In this document: positions 7,817 to 17,574 of the stretch, piece after piece
How positions within the stretch are numbered: the stretch's first letter is position 1
Layout: each line of letters opens with the position of its first letter
Origin: Colivivens sp964537205
Lineage (GTDB): Bacteria; Bacteroidota; Bacteroidia; Bacteroidales; Bacteroidaceae
DNA length: 31,350 bases
Direction of reading: 5' to 3'
Assembly: GCA_964537205.1 (NCBI GenBank)
Contig: CAZHZH010000025.1
Span: forward strand, 1 to 31,350
The notes under the pieces: generated by a model
The model's database searches: none
What the model was told of the DNA's origin: nothing
The model's input: only the letters and a program-made list of their open reading frames with translations
Position numbers and translations under genes: made by a program

Positions 7817-10174
7817 ATGGCAAGAACAAAATTGGCGGCTGTCATGCTGCTTTGCGGTCTTGGATGTACCGCACAGACAATCGATACATCCAAGGTGGAA
7901 ACAATCAATGAAATCGTAGTTGTCGGTGTGAAGATGAAAAAGGACGCTCCCTTTGCCGTGAGCAACATCAGCAGGTCTGACCTGCAAAACTTCTCACAGA
8001 CAGGTAGGGAACTCCCATTCCTTTTCGCCCGCACCCCTGGTATCATCGCATGGGGCGAAAACGGACTTGGTACGGGTACTTCATACATGCGTATTCGAGG
8101 CGCTGGCGACAGCCGTATCAATGTGACCCTCGACGGGGTGGCCCTCAACTCACCTGAGGATCAATGTGTGTTTTGGGCCAACATGAACTCTTATGGCGCA
8201 TTGCTCGGCAGCGCGCAAATACAACGCGGCGTAGGCTCTTCGACTAACGGTGACGGAGCGTTCGGCGGAACTATCGCCTTGACTACAAAAGCTCCCAACC
8301 TGCTACCAAGTGCGGAGATTAACGGTTCGTTCGGCTCATACAACACGTGGAATGTGGGAGGCTCACTCTCTACTGGCCTTTTGTGGAATCATCTGGTACT
8401 CGACGGGGCATATCATGAGACTCACACCGACGGCTATCTCGATGGCACGTCGGGTCGTTCGGGAAGCTATTATGGCGGAGCCACATACATCAACACCGAC
8501 GGAAACCTCATTCTGCGCTATAAGAACATTGGCAATTACGAACGCACCGGGCAGGCATGGAACGGTGTGACGGCGGGCAACGACGATTATAGCATGAATA
8601 TATACGACGGCGTTAAGACCTATAACGACATGCGAGATGCCGGCATGGGACGATTCAACAGCCTGTACGAGCATTTCGAACCAAACTGGGACGGCACTTG
8701 GGAAATCACACGCTACCATCGCGCCGACGGCTCATTGTGGCCTAAGACGACCGACAACTTCTGGCAGAACCACAACCTGCTCAGTCTCGCCTGGCAGATC
8801 ACCGACCATTGGAGTACATCCGGAACCCTGCACTACACGCATGGTCATGGCTACTACGACGAGTTCCGCTACAATAACAAGCTTAGCAAGTTCGGACTGT
8901 CCACGTTTACCGACTCCGAGGGCAACACAGTGAAGCGCAGCGACTTCATACGCAAGAAGGGACTTACACAAGATACTTACGGACTCGTATGGAACGTCAA
9001 CTACAACGATGGCACATGGGATGTAGTAGGTGGTGCGGCGATGCAGAACTTCGAAGGCAACCATTACGGCTACATCACCTACGCCGGCAACAACGAGCTG
9101 GCTTCACGAATCCTGCAAAACGGGGATTACAAGTACTATGACAGCGATGCTGAAAAAACCGATGCCAATGTTTACACCAAGGCTACATATCATATAACAC
9201 CCGATTTCGATGCCTTCGCCGATGTTCAATACCGCCACGTGCGCTACATTACCACCGGTATAAATGACAAGTTCTATGAGACCTCCGGCGGATATGCAAA
9301 CCAACAACTCGACATCAACCAGTCGTACGACTTCTTGAATCCGAAAGCGGGAGTCAGTTTCCATCGGGACGGACACAACGCCTACTTCAGCTTCGCCCGC
9401 TCGCACCGTGAGCCGGAGCGCAACAACTTCACCGACAACGGAGGTAGCGGATATCCGAAGGCGGAGAGCCTCAACGACTATGAGTTGGGCTATGCGTACA
9501 CGGCGAACAACTGGCACGCGGGTTTCAACGCCTACTACATGGACTATGACAACCAGTTTGTGCAGACAGGGGCCGTGAGCGACATCGGTGAGAAGCTGAC
9601 CACCAACATCAAGACCTCATACCGCACGGGTGTAGAGTTGTCAGTTGGTTGGAGTCCGCTTGGTTGGCTGTCGGTCGAGGGCAACGCCGCCTTCTCGGCG
9701 AACAAAATAAAGAACTTAGACGAGATCGTCGAGACCTACGACAACGATTGGAATGATATGGATCCAACCGTCGTACACTATGACAAGTCAACCCTCGCTT
9801 TCTCACCTTCAACCATACTCAACGGATTCGTCGACTTCCACTTTGGCGGATTGCAGGCCACTTGGCACACCAATTTCGTCAGCCGCCAGTATCTCGACAA
9901 CACGCAGAACAAAGATCGCAGTCTGCCTTGTTTCAGCACGTCGAATTTCAGTTTGAACTATACGTTCGACCTCGCAAGGCGCTGTATCGGCATAAAAAAT
10001 GTAACCGTCGGAGCCGACCTGAACAACATCTTCAGCCGTCATTACGCGGCGAGCGGCTGGGTATACAGCAGCATAGTCGGAACAGACCATCCTGCGGACA
10101 ACCGCTATTATCAGATTGGCTATACCGCGATGAGCGGATTCACCGCCATGGGCAGGGTAACGGTTAGATTCTGA
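7817..10174 (+). CDS. TonB-dependent outer-membrane receptor, probable thiamin uptake
   Basis: A 785-residue TonB-dependent transporter. It has a signal peptide (residues 1-19, ending CTAQ), a TonB-box-like stretch INEIVVVG (~31-38), a plug domain (~45-165) with RTPGIIAWGENGLGTGTSYMRIRG-type sequence, of which the SYMRIRGAG part is the plug signature, and a beta-barrel ending in the C-terminal phenylalanine (VTVRF) typical of outer-membrane proteins. There is no N-terminal carboxypeptidase-like extension or STN domain, so it is not a SusC. The TPP riboswitch upstream and PnuT 18 bases downstream point to thiamin or a thiamin precursor as substrate. That assignment is context-based; the barrel itself only shows that it is a TonB receptor. 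Confidence 0.9.
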   Translation: MARTKLAAVMLLCGLGCTAQTIDTSKVETINEIVVVGVKMKKDAPFAVSNISRSDLQNFSQTGRELPFLFARTPGIIAWGENGLGTGTSYMRIRGAGDSRINVTLDGVALNSPEDQCVFWANMNSYGALLGSAQIQRGVGSSTNGDGAFGGTIALTTKAPNLLPSAEINGSFGSYNTWNVGGSLSTGLLWNHLVLDGAYHETHTDGYLDGTSGRSGSYYGGATYINTDGNLILRYKNIGNYERTGQAWNGVTAGNDDYSMNIYDGVKTYNDMRDAGMGRFNSLYEHFEPNWDGTWEITRYHRADGSLWPKTTDNFWQNHNLLSLAWQITDHWSTSGTLHYTHGHGYYDEFRYNNKLSKFGLSTFTDSEGNTVKRSDFIRKKGLTQDTYGLVWNVNYNDGTWDVVGGAAMQNFEGNHYGYITYAGNNELASRILQNGDYKYYDSDAEKTDANVYTKATYHITPDFDAFADVQYRHVRYITTGINDKFYETSGGYANQQLDINQSYDFLNPKAGVSFHRDGHNAYFSFARSHREPERNNFTDNGGSGYPKAESLNDYELGYAYTANNWHAGFNAYYMDYDNQFVQTGAVSDIGEKLTTNIKTSYRTGVELSVGWSPLGWLSVEGNAAFSANKIKNLDEIVETYDNDWNDMDPTVVHYDKSTLAFSPSTILNGFVDFHFGGLQATWHTNFVSRQYLDNTQNKDRSLPCFSTSNFSLNYTFDLARRCIGIKNVTVGADLNNIFSRHYAASGWVYSSIVGTDHPADNRYYQIGYTAMSGFTAMGRVTVRF

Positions 10175-10192
10175 TCATGCATTCGTTATATA

Positions 10193-10789
10193 ATGAAAGA
10201 AATATATGAATATATAATGGCGAACCGCCTGGACATACTTGGAATGGTCCTGGGGTTCGCCTATCTTTTTCTTGAATTTCGCGCGTCAATATGGATGTGG
10301 GTAGTAGGATGCATCATGCCGGCTATTTACATTGTCGTACTGTATAGGGCGGGCATATACGCCGACTGCGGAATGGAGGTCTACTACTTTCTGGCAGGCG
10401 TTTACGGATTGATACATTGGATCAAGGGCAAGAAGAAGGGTGGAAAAGCTGTCTCTATAACACGGACTCCCTTGTCGGTTTGGATCCGCCTCGCCGCCGG
10501 GGCTGTAGCCGCATACATCGCGTTGACCCTGTTCCTCGTAAATCTGACAGATTCCCAAGTACCTTATATAGATGCGCTAACAACGGCTTTGAGCATCATC
10601 GGGCTTTGGATGCTGTCGCGCAAGTATATCGAACAATGGTGGATATGGTTTGTTGTAGATTTGCTAAGCACCGCCTTATATATATATAAAGGAGTGTACG
10701 GACGTGCCGTACTCTACGGTGTCTATACACTCATGGCCGTCTACGGGTATTTCGTGTGGATGAGGAAGATGGAACGACAGCTAACGTAA
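10193..10789 (+). CDS. pnuT: PnuT, PnuC-family thiamin facilitator
   Basis: A 198-residue inner-membrane protein of the PnuC (nicotinamide mononucleotide transporter) family with about seven hydrophobic segments. The C-terminal signature region reads EQWWIWFVVDLLSTALY, the WxxWxxxN/D-type motif that lines the substrate path in PnuC proteins; here Asp replaces the Asn common in NMN transporters. It sits 18 bp after the TPP-regulated receptor gene, which makes thiamin the likely substrate, and members in this context are called PnuT. Entry by facilitated diffusion would need trapping by a thiamin pyrophosphokinase. Such a gene often follows in Bacteroidota but is absent here, where the next gene is convergent. 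Confidence 0.88.
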   Translation: MKEIYEYIMANRLDILGMVLGFAYLFLEFRASIWMWVVGCIMPAIYIVVLYRAGIYADCGMEVYYFLAGVYGLIHWIKGKKKGGKAVSITRTPLSVWIRLAAGAVAAYIALTLFLVNLTDSQVPYIDALTTALSIIGLWMLSRKYIEQWWIWFVVDLLSTALYIYKGVYGRAVLYGVYTLMAVYGYFVWMRKMERQLT

Positions 10790-10829
10790 CACCGTCCTAC
10801 ATCTTTTGTCGGCTACCACCATCATGCGG

Positions 10830-12158
10830 CTATAATCCCACCGACTGCTTATACTTAAGAATGCTGTTTTGGTACTGAGTGAAGACATCAGTGCGGTTGT
10901 CAAGAGCCTGCTGATACAACGTCTGAGCCTCAAGCAAATCCGACATACGGATGGTTCCTGCATTGTAGTAGTCACGATTGAGCCTGAGATTTTCTGCGGC
11001 TTGTTCAATGCTTCGTTCGGCAATCGACAACTGCTTGTACGCTTCCTCAACGTCATTCCAATCATGCTGCATGCGGATGATCAGCAATTGTGACTTGTCT
11101 TGCTGCTCGGCAAGAGCCTTTTGGTACTCGATCTTTCTTCGGCGTATGGCGTGACTTCCTCCCCACCAATCAGATATTGGCACGCTTACGGTAGCGAACA
11201 CCATGGCCCGGTTCTGACTTTTGTTTATGATGTCAGAATAAGTATATCCTACTCCAACACCAACTGACGGCATGTTTTCGCCAATCGTTATTTTCTCACG
11301 TAGTTTCGCCACTTCTACCTGTTTGCCAAGTAATTTGTATTCGGCGGTTTGCCGCAACATTTGCTGATGGTCACGTTTTAGTGATGACGGCTCATCGGCT
11401 TCAGCAACGTAGCTGAGGTGAAACTCTGTGTCGTTCATCCCGCAGTATTGCGCCAAAAGCATGCGGGCCACCGAGAGGCCGTTGTTTAATGTCAACTTTT
11501 GGCTCTCTACGTTGTTTTGCCGCAATTCCACTTGTAGCAGGTCATTGCGTAGTGCCACACCTGCTTGGACTGATATGTCAACATCTTTGTGGATGTCGGC
11601 AAGCAGCTCTTCCATTGACGCGATGGTTCGCAATTTCTCTTCGATAGCCACTATTTGCCAATAGTATTCCTCTGCGGTTTTGTCAACTTCGTTTTCCGAC
11701 AAATGGAGTTGAAACTGGCTGGCGTCTTCGACGGCAGCAGCCAACTTGTTATTATTTACAATACGCCCACCGGCGAAAACCGGCTGTACGGCTGTTACGC
11801 CACCCAGCATACCATTCTTGACAAGGTTGATTCCAATTGGAGATGATAAGGCGGATGCCGCCTCTGCTGGCAATTGTGTTGATAGCGATGACGGAATCAA
11901 GTCCGATGGATTGATCTCAGCGGAAATGAGTGACTTGTTAGCATTAAACCATGCCCCTGTTCCACTAATTGTAGGGAAATATTTGGTGAACGCTTCTTTG
12001 CGTTGCTCCGAAGCTGCCGCTACGTCGCGTTGTCCGTTGCGAATGGCGATATTGTTACGACGTGCGGAATCGAGAATTTGCTCGAGAGTGTAAGTATTTT
12101 GTGCCACGGCAACGCAGCACAACATGCAACTTAAGAATGTTATTATAATCTTATTCAT
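10830..12158 (-). CDS. TolC-family outer-membrane efflux channel
   Basis: A 442-residue TolC-like protein, the outer-membrane duct of the tripartite pump encoded by this operon. A signal peptide (residues 1-19, ending AVAQ) is followed by YTLEQILDSARRNN, the usual start of the first TolC repeat. Long amphipathic helical segments follow, in two internal repeats. The second repeat ends in YYNAGTIRMSDLLEAQTL, the canonical equatorial helix region. It is the last gene of the operon, 21 bp after the RND gene, and ends 40 bp from convergent pnuT. That gap holds no clear terminator. Confidence 0.92.
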   Translation of the reverse strand: MNKIIITFLSCMLCCVAVAQNTYTLEQILDSARRNNIAIRNGQRDVAAASEQRKEAFTKYFPTISGTGAWFNANKSLISAEINPSDLIPSSLSTQLPAEAASALSSPIGINLVKNGMLGGVTAVQPVFAGGRIVNNNKLAAAVEDASQFQLHLSENEVDKTAEEYYWQIVAIEEKLRTIASMEELLADIHKDVDISVQAGVALRNDLLQVELRQNNVESQKLTLNNGLSVARMLLAQYCGMNDTEFHLSYVAEADEPSSLKRDHQQMLRQTAEYKLLGKQVEVAKLREKITIGENMPSVGVGVGYTYSDIINKSQNRAMVFATVSVPISDWWGGSHAIRRRKIEYQKALAEQQDKSQLLIIRMQHDWNDVEEAYKQLSIAERSIEQAAENLRLNRDYYNAGTIRMSDLLEAQTLYQQALDNRTDVFTQYQNSILKYKQSVGL

Positions 12159-12179
12159 CTTTCGTTTACAAATGTCTGT

Positions 12180-15100
12180 TTATTGTTTCTCTAATATTTC
12201 ATTTGTGTGGCGACGACGTGAACTACCGCTCATGACGAGCCAGTAACATATAGGCATCACTGTCAGTATGAACAGCATGGTTATAAGTGTGCCAAAGCAA
12301 ATAACAGCTCCCATTGGCATCCACAATCCAGAACCTCCGATTATCATAGGAATTACACCCATTGACGCGGCGGCTGAAGTCAGGAATATAGGACGCATAC
12401 GTCGTTTGGCACTTTCGAAAATGGCTTCTTTCGACGTTGGGTGGTGCACTCCGTTTGCATCGTCCGTTCCCTTGGCGCGGAGTTCTTCCGCATAGTCGTA
12501 CATTATTATTGCGTTACGGACAAGTATGCCCATCAACGATATCACTCCAAGGAAGCACGTTAGAGAGAAGTCGACGCCTGTTACCCAAACTCCTATGGCT
12601 GTACCGAAGATGCAAAGTGACAGGCTGATCAGTAACAGAACAGCGGTGGCTATCTTGCGATAATGTGCCAACAGTATGAAGAAAATGATTGCTACGGCTA
12701 TTAGCAATGCTCCTATGAGGGTTGGCATGTTCTCTTCATTGCTTTCAAGTTCTCCTCCATACGAGAGGCTCACTCCGTCAGGTAGTTTGGCTTGACTTAA
12801 TTGTTCCTTTATTTGCTTGTTGACATTTGTGGCGTTTACTCCTTGTGCGTTTTCTGCCATGATGGTGATGCAACGCAATCCGTTGCGATGTGGTATTTGT
12901 CCATCATGCCATGCGCGTTTTACCGACGCCACTTGACGAAGGGGAACTGACCCAGAGCCAAACACCGCCATCTGTTCGTTGCTGACGTCTGAGACAGACG
13001 CACTGTCGGCGTGGATGCCTTTCAAACAGATGTTCACATCGTAATCATCTTCCCACACCGAGCCGAGCGCAATTCCGTTGCTGTTGTACCTCATCGCCAT
13101 AGATGTTTCCACAGCCAAATTGTTGATGCCGAGACGCGAAGCTCTTACTGGGTCGAGGGTGATGCTGACTGATGGCAAGGGCTCGTTTACATCGGCACGC
13201 ACAAGGCGCAGGTCTTTGTTGTTCCTCAGTACTTGTGTGAGAGAGTCGGCAACCTGCTTCAGCTGTGCCCAATTGTCTCCTGATACTCTCACTTCCACGG
13301 GGTTCTCATCCGTTCCGTAGCGGAGCTGACGGAATTTCACGTAGGCATTAGGAAACGCTTCCTCGTAAATAGGGCGGTACTCCTCAAGAACCTCTACTGT
13401 CGCCTTTTCACTCTTCGTGTTGACGATGAATTGGGCGTAATTAGGTCCTGCGAACTGCGGCGCATAGCCAGTTTGGAAACGTGGTGATGCCATACCCTTG
13501 AACGATGCTACAGAAAGCACACGCTTGTCTTTTCTAATGATGTGTTCCAGTGAGTCGGCAAGCACAGTCGTTTGTGGAAGTGACGTGCCTGTAGGCAAAT
13601 ATATTTCAATGGCAAACTGATTGCGGTCGGCTGTAGGCATCAGCCGTTGTGGCAAATTTGCCAACATCACGATTCCAATGACAACACTTGCCAATCCCGC
13701 GCCGACAGTTATGTATGGATGCCGGAAGCATCGCTCTATCAGCCAATTGTACGATGATTGCAGAATGTCAAGAAAAGACCTGTGCTTTTGGGCGTCGGTT
13801 TTCAACGGCTTGCGAATAAAATAGAATTGGAGGAATGGTACGACCAATTCGGCTACGAGCAACGAAACAAACAATATGAGCGATATGGCCCAAGGAAACA
13901 ACTTCACGAAATCTGCCATTGAGCCTGTCATTGTCACGAGAAACGGAAAGAATGTTACAGATATGGCAAGAGTGGCGGAAAATATTGAATGGAAGAAATG
14001 ATTTGCACTTTGTATCGACGCTTCCCAACGAGGTACACCCTCTCCAAGGAGTTCCACATAAGCATCTATAATCACAATAGAGTTGTCTACAATCATTCCA
14101 AGTGTGACGATTAGCGCCGCAAGGGTCACAGTGTTCAATTCAATTCCGAATGCGTAGAACAGTCCGAGTGAGATGAATATACTAATAGGAATTGTACTTG
14201 ACGCCACCAAAGCCACTCGTACTGGCATCAGCAAGAGAACCACGATGACTACGGCGACAATAGCTATAAGCAATTCCGAGAGAAAGTTCCACACGGAGTC
14301 GGACACCACCTGTGGTTGGTCGGTTATCTTGAACAATGTTACGTCTTCAGGAAGTGTCTGCTTGAACCCCTCCAGTTTCTTATCGATGTCGGCACCCATC
14401 TTGGTGATGTTCTTCCCTTGTTTCATCTCGACGCTCAACACGAGACACTTGCGTCCGTTGTTGGTCACATACGATGTAGGTCCTGGGTATTCACGCTTTA
14501 CTGTGGCAATATCCTTTAAGCGTATTACATCGCCGTTTGGTGACGAATAGACAATCATTTGTTCCACATCGTTTACCGCATTGAGTGAACGACTGACATA
14601 TATTGGTTCGTCGTGTCCGTCGGTTTTCAACGTACCCGACATGGTCTCGAAGTTCTTTCCAATGAGAGCCAATGCCACAGTTTGTTCTGAAATGGCATAT
14701 TTCGACAGCCGGTCAGCGTCGAGGTATATCGATATCTGCTCTTTTTGTTCACCTTGCACGGTCATGCGTCCCACGCTTTCAACCTTTCTGATTGAGTCCT
14801 TTAGGGCGGTCATGTAGTCGTGCATTTCTTTGTATGTTTTCTCATCGCTTTCCATTGTGATGAGCAAGGCGGATGTGTCGCCAAAGTCATCATTCACCTG
14901 CACGGCAATGACTCCACGGGGAAGTTGCGACTTGAAGGAGTTGATTCCATGTTTGAATTTCGACCAAAACTCATCCTTGTCGGTCAACTCGTCATTCAGT
15001 TCCACTTGTATGATGCTCATTCCGCTGCGACTGTATGACTTGGTCTTTGCTTTTTTCACTTCTTTATAAGTGAAGATGTAGTCTTCGAGCGGCTTTGTCA

Positions 15101-15311
15101 CCTGTTCCTCCACATCCTCGGCCGTCGCTCCTGGATAGACGGCAATGACGACTCCCTGACGGATTGTGAAATCAGGAAACTCGTTTTTATTCATGTTTGC
15201 CAATCCGTATACACCAAACGCAATCAGGCACGACGTAATGAGGATGACTATGCTGTGATAGTGCATAGCCGACTCAACTATATTCCGTTTCTTCTTTTCC
15301 ATCTGTTTCAT
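12180..15311 (-). CDS. RND-family efflux pump, inner-membrane permease
   Basis: A 1043-residue AcrB-like resistance-nodulation-division transporter, full length, with the duplicated layout TM1, porter loop, TM2-6, TM7, second porter loop, TM8-12. The porter loop motif VYPGATAEDVEEQVTKPLED is near residue 60. TM4 contains GMIVDNSIVIID, where the first Asp aligns with AcrB Asp407 and Asn replaces Asp408, as in several non-AcrB RND clades. The charged cytoplasmic start MEKKKRN suggests M1 or M4; M1 is given. It follows the adaptor gene by 14 bp. Substrate cannot be read from sequence; bile salts, lipids and drugs are all possible. Confidence 0.93.
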   Translation of the reverse strand: MKQMEKKKRNIVESAMHYHSIVILITSCLIAFGVYGLANMNKNEFPDFTIRQGVVIAVYPGATAEDVEEQVTKPLEDYIFTYKEVKKAKTKSYSRSGMSIIQVELNDELTDKDEFWSKFKHGINSFKSQLPRGVIAVQVNDDFGDTSALLITMESDEKTYKEMHDYMTALKDSIRKVESVGRMTVQGEQKEQISIYLDADRLSKYAISEQTVALALIGKNFETMSGTLKTDGHDEPIYVSRSLNAVNDVEQMIVYSSPNGDVIRLKDIATVKREYPGPTSYVTNNGRKCLVLSVEMKQGKNITKMGADIDKKLEGFKQTLPEDVTLFKITDQPQVVSDSVWNFLSELLIAIVAVVIVVLLLMPVRVALVASSTIPISIFISLGLFYAFGIELNTVTLAALIVTLGMIVDNSIVIIDAYVELLGEGVPRWEASIQSANHFFHSIFSATLAISVTFFPFLVTMTGSMADFVKLFPWAISLILFVSLLVAELVVPFLQFYFIRKPLKTDAQKHRSFLDILQSSYNWLIERCFRHPYITVGAGLASVVIGIVMLANLPQRLMPTADRNQFAIEIYLPTGTSLPQTTVLADSLEHIIRKDKRVLSVASFKGMASPRFQTGYAPQFAGPNYAQFIVNTKSEKATVEVLEEYRPIYEEAFPNAYVKFRQLRYGTDENPVEVRVSGDNWAQLKQVADSLTQVLRNNKDLRLVRADVNEPLPSVSITLDPVRASRLGINNLAVETSMAMRYNSNGIALGSVWEDDYDVNICLKGIHADSASVSDVSNEQMAVFGSGSVPLRQVASVKRAWHDGQIPHRNGLRCITIMAENAQGVNATNVNKQIKEQLSQAKLPDGVSLSYGGELESNEENMPTLIGALLIAVAIIFFILLAHYRKIATAVLLLISLSLCIFGTAIGVWVTGVDFSLTCFLGVISLMGILVRNAIIMYDYAEELRAKGTDDANGVHHPTSKEAIFESAKRRMRPIFLTSAAASMGVIPMIIGGSGLWMPMGAVICFGTLITMLFILTVMPICYWLVMSGSSRRRHTNEILEKQ

Positions 15312-15325
15312 CCTCTATGCAATTC

Positions 15326-16402
15326 TCAGTTCAGTATCTTGACTGCCATGCCAGTAGAAACCTTCTGCTGTCCCACAGTTATCACGTTGTCGCCCGTGCG
15401 GAGTCCGCCGCTTACTACAATCTTGTCGCCCGCGTTCGCACCTATGCTTATGGGCGTCTTCACGGCCTTGCCGTCTTTCACTGTCCATACAAAAGTACTA
15501 TTGTCAGGGTTTAGCTGTATGATGCCCGCAGGCAGAAGTATCACGATGGATGCTTGTCCTGCTGGTATCCCCTTGCATGTCATCACTTCGGCAATCATGC
15601 CGGGAAGTAAATCGTGGTTCTGATTGTCTATTGACGCTTTCACTTCGTATGTATGGCTCATAGCGTCGGCACTTACATTCTTCTCGGTAATCTTCCCTTT
15701 GTACGTGCGTCCGTCTAATGCGTCGACTCGCACTCTGACAGAATCTCCATCCGTGAAGTTCTGTATCTCACTTTCAGGTACGCTCATTTTCACCTTAACC
15801 CTATCAATCCTAACCAAGTTGCAGACAGGCGTGCCTTGACCGACTGTCTGTCCTATTTCAACTTCTTTCTTAGATATGTAGCCGTCGAACGGAGCGTACA
15901 AACGTGTGTCGCTGTAGCCTTTGCGGTCAATTCGCGCTTGCGCCTTTGCCCCTTCGAGGGCGGAGCGCGTCTGTTCAAGTCTGGTCTGTGTCTCCACCCA
16001 CTTGATGTCGGGCAACGAGCCACGATCATGAATCATTTTCATACGCTTGTAAGCGTCCATCGCCTGATCATAGGCTGCTTGAGCAGTCTTTACTGAGGCC
16101 TCTGACAATTCCAACGTGTTGCTTGCGTCCCGTCCGTCAATGGTGGCTATCAACTGCCCTTTTTGTACCATTTGGCCTTCGCTGACCTGTAATTGGTTGA
16201 GCGTGCCGCCAACATTAAAACTCAGAACCACTCCATTCGTCTCCTCAATAGTGCCAGTGTAACTCTGCCCACAATCCGAACTGCTGTTCGAGATCGTTTC
16301 AACCTCTACTTCAACAAGCCGTTCGTCCTGTTTGTTGGTCTCATTGCCACAGCTACATACGGTGACAACCGTAAGTAGCCCGAATAAAACATCTTTACTC
16401 AT
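15326..16402 (-). CDS. Periplasmic adaptor (membrane-fusion) lipoprotein of the RND pump
   Basis: A 358-residue HlyD/AcrA-like adaptor linking the RND permease to the TolC-like channel. The start MSKDVLFGLL (ATG at 16402) is chosen over an in-frame ATG 23 codons upstream, because it gives a clean lipoprotein signal peptide (hydrophobic run, then VCSCGN with a lipidatable Cys at about residue 19) and because the longer form would run through the putative promoter. A lipoyl-like half-motif (SFNVGGTLNQLQVSEGQMV), an alpha-hairpin, the second lipoyl half (LYAPFDGYISKKEVEIGQTV) and a beta-barrel domain (KVKMSVPESEI) follow in the usual order. It is the first gene of the three-gene operon. Confidence 0.9.
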   Translation of the reverse strand: MSKDVLFGLLTVVTVCSCGNETNKQDERLVEVEVETISNSSSDCGQSYTGTIEETNGVVLSFNVGGTLNQLQVSEGQMVQKGQLIATIDGRDASNTLELSEASVKTAQAAYDQAMDAYKRMKMIHDRGSLPDIKWVETQTRLEQTRSALEGAKAQARIDRKGYSDTRLYAPFDGYISKKEVEIGQTVGQGTPVCNLVRIDRVKVKMSVPESEIQNFTDGDSVRVRVDALDGRTYKGKITEKNVSADAMSHTYEVKASIDNQNHDLLPGMIAEVMTCKGIPAGQASIVILLPAGIIQLNPDNSTFVWTVKDGKAVKTPISIGANAGDKIVVSGGLRTGDNVITVGQQKVSTGMAVKILN

Positions 16403-16458
16403 GTCTTTGATAATATTATATTTATATTCATTTTGCCTTCTAATAGCATTTGACGTTG

Positions 16459-16466
16459 CAAAATTG
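16459..16466 (-). promoter_or_regulatory. Possible -7 box of the efflux operon
   Basis: On the minus strand the octamer CAATTTTG differs from TAnnTTTG at the first base only. It lies 56 bases upstream of the adaptor start at 16402. No TTTG lies in the -33 zone, where one of the direct repeats sits instead, as expected if the promoter needs an activator (inference). Confidence 0.35.
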
Positions 16467-16474
16467 GGCATAAG

Positions 16475-16517
16475 TTTCTATTGGTTGATGTCCTGTTTGG
16501 CTTTCCTAATGGTTGAT
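16475..16517. promoter_or_regulatory. Paired direct repeats, candidate AraC-regulator operator
   Basis: TTTCTATTGGTTGAT (16475-16489) and TTCCTAATGGTTGAT (16503-16517) match at 13 of 15 bases, 28 bp apart. They lie between the divergent efflux operon and the AraC-type regulator gene, just upstream of the possible efflux -7 box. Direct repeats of this length and spacing are typical for AraC-family dimers. No binding has been shown; the assignment is inferred from position and repetition. Confidence 0.5.
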
Positions 16518-16636
16518 AGTTCTCATAATTCTTATATAGAACATGGAAAATTCCCAACGGAACATGATTTTCTTATAATTAATCGCCATATTTGCAGTTG
16601 GAAAATGAATGTTGAACATATAACGAACATACTGCA

Positions 16637-17524
16637 ATGAAGAATGAAGTGACTATTCAAGAGCTGGTGGATAAGCAAATGGTCGTAATTGACTATTCGG
16701 ACGATGACATCCTTATTATAGATAATTTGAAACAGCTGACGGCTCCGAGCTCCGCCCGCATAAAAATGAATGTGATTGCCATAGCGAATAAGGGCAAGGC
16801 TCAGATTTCCCTTAACGGACATCCAATAATGTTCCACGAAAACCAGTTGTTGCTTTGCCCGCCAAATACCGTGTTTACTGACGTGTTGGCTTCTCCCGAT
16901 TTTCAGTTCGAGGCGATGTTCCTCACAAATCGTATTATACAAAGCTTTCTCCGTGAGAAGGTCAGTATATGGAATGAAATGATGTACATTCACAAAATGC
17001 ATGTAGTGCCAATGAGCGAACATGCCGTGAGTTACTTCTTTGGTTTTTATGGAGTCTTACGTATGCTCATAGAGACTCCTCGAAATGAGAATCCCTATTT
17101 ACCGGAGATGATACAGTTGCTGATCCGAAGTGCGCTGCTGGGGTTGTGTGGGGCGTTGAAGATGATGATGCCAACCGATATGAGTGCCGGCAGGAAACAA
17201 GCATATATTATATTCCAACGTTTCCTCAATATGCTGAGCAACAGTCATACGAAGGATGATACAGTCGAAAAATACGCGTCGCAGTTGTGCGTCTCGTCTA
17301 AATACCTGACTGTAATATGTAAAAAATGCTCTGGCAAGACGGCGGGCGAATGGATTCGTGAGCGTATGCTTGAGGAAATACGCTACTATCTGAAACAGAC
17401 GGATTTGTCGATGAAGCAAATAGCCGACTGCCTCGGTTTTGCCAACCCCTCCTTCTTTGGCAAGTACGTGAAGGAGCATTTTGGCATGACTCCGACCCAA
17501 TTCCGTGACAAGGAAGGTGGATAA
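16637..17524 (+). CDS. AraC-family transcriptional regulator
   Basis: A 295-residue regulator with an N-terminal cupin-like sensing domain (residues ~20-110, including AQISLNGHPIMFHENQLLLCPPN) and a C-terminal double helix-turn-helix (~207-292). The first HTH reads VEKYASQLCVSSKYLTVICK, the second SMKQIADCLGFANPSFFGKY, followed by the family signature KEHFGMTPTQFR. It is divergent from the RND operon, so it probably activates or represses that pump. A CATATTTG octamer at 16587-16594 is a weak -7 candidate. The ligand is unknown. The ATG at 16637 gives a normal length. Confidence 0.92.
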   Translation: MKNEVTIQELVDKQMVVIDYSDDDILIIDNLKQLTAPSSARIKMNVIAIANKGKAQISLNGHPIMFHENQLLLCPPNTVFTDVLASPDFQFEAMFLTNRIIQSFLREKVSIWNEMMYIHKMHVVPMSEHAVSYFFGFYGVLRMLIETPRNENPYLPEMIQLLIRSALLGLCGALKMMMPTDMSAGRKQAYIIFQRFLNMLSNSHTKDDTVEKYASQLCVSSKYLTVICKKCSGKTAGEWIRERMLEEIRYYLKQTDLSMKQIADCLGFANPSFFGKYVKEHFGMTPTQFRDKEGG

Positions 17525-17538
17525 CCGCATTTCAGAAA

Positions 17539-17563
17539 CGTCATTCCGAAGGCCCCGGGCCGA
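17539..17563. repeat. Inverted copy of the foldback-element arm
   Basis: These 25 bases, starting CGTCATTCCGAAGG, are the exact reverse complement of 228-252, the outer part of the right arm of the foldback element at 137-252. Only one arm is present here, between the AraC gene and the ATPase promoter, so it is a fragment or a solo arm. Confidence 0.6.
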
Positions 17564-17574
17564 GTGAATATTAA

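Noticed and set aside
16403..16471. 23-residue N-terminal extension of the efflux adaptor
   Set aside because: The extension is not signal-like and would cover the probable -7 box; the inner start gives a proper lipoprotein signal.
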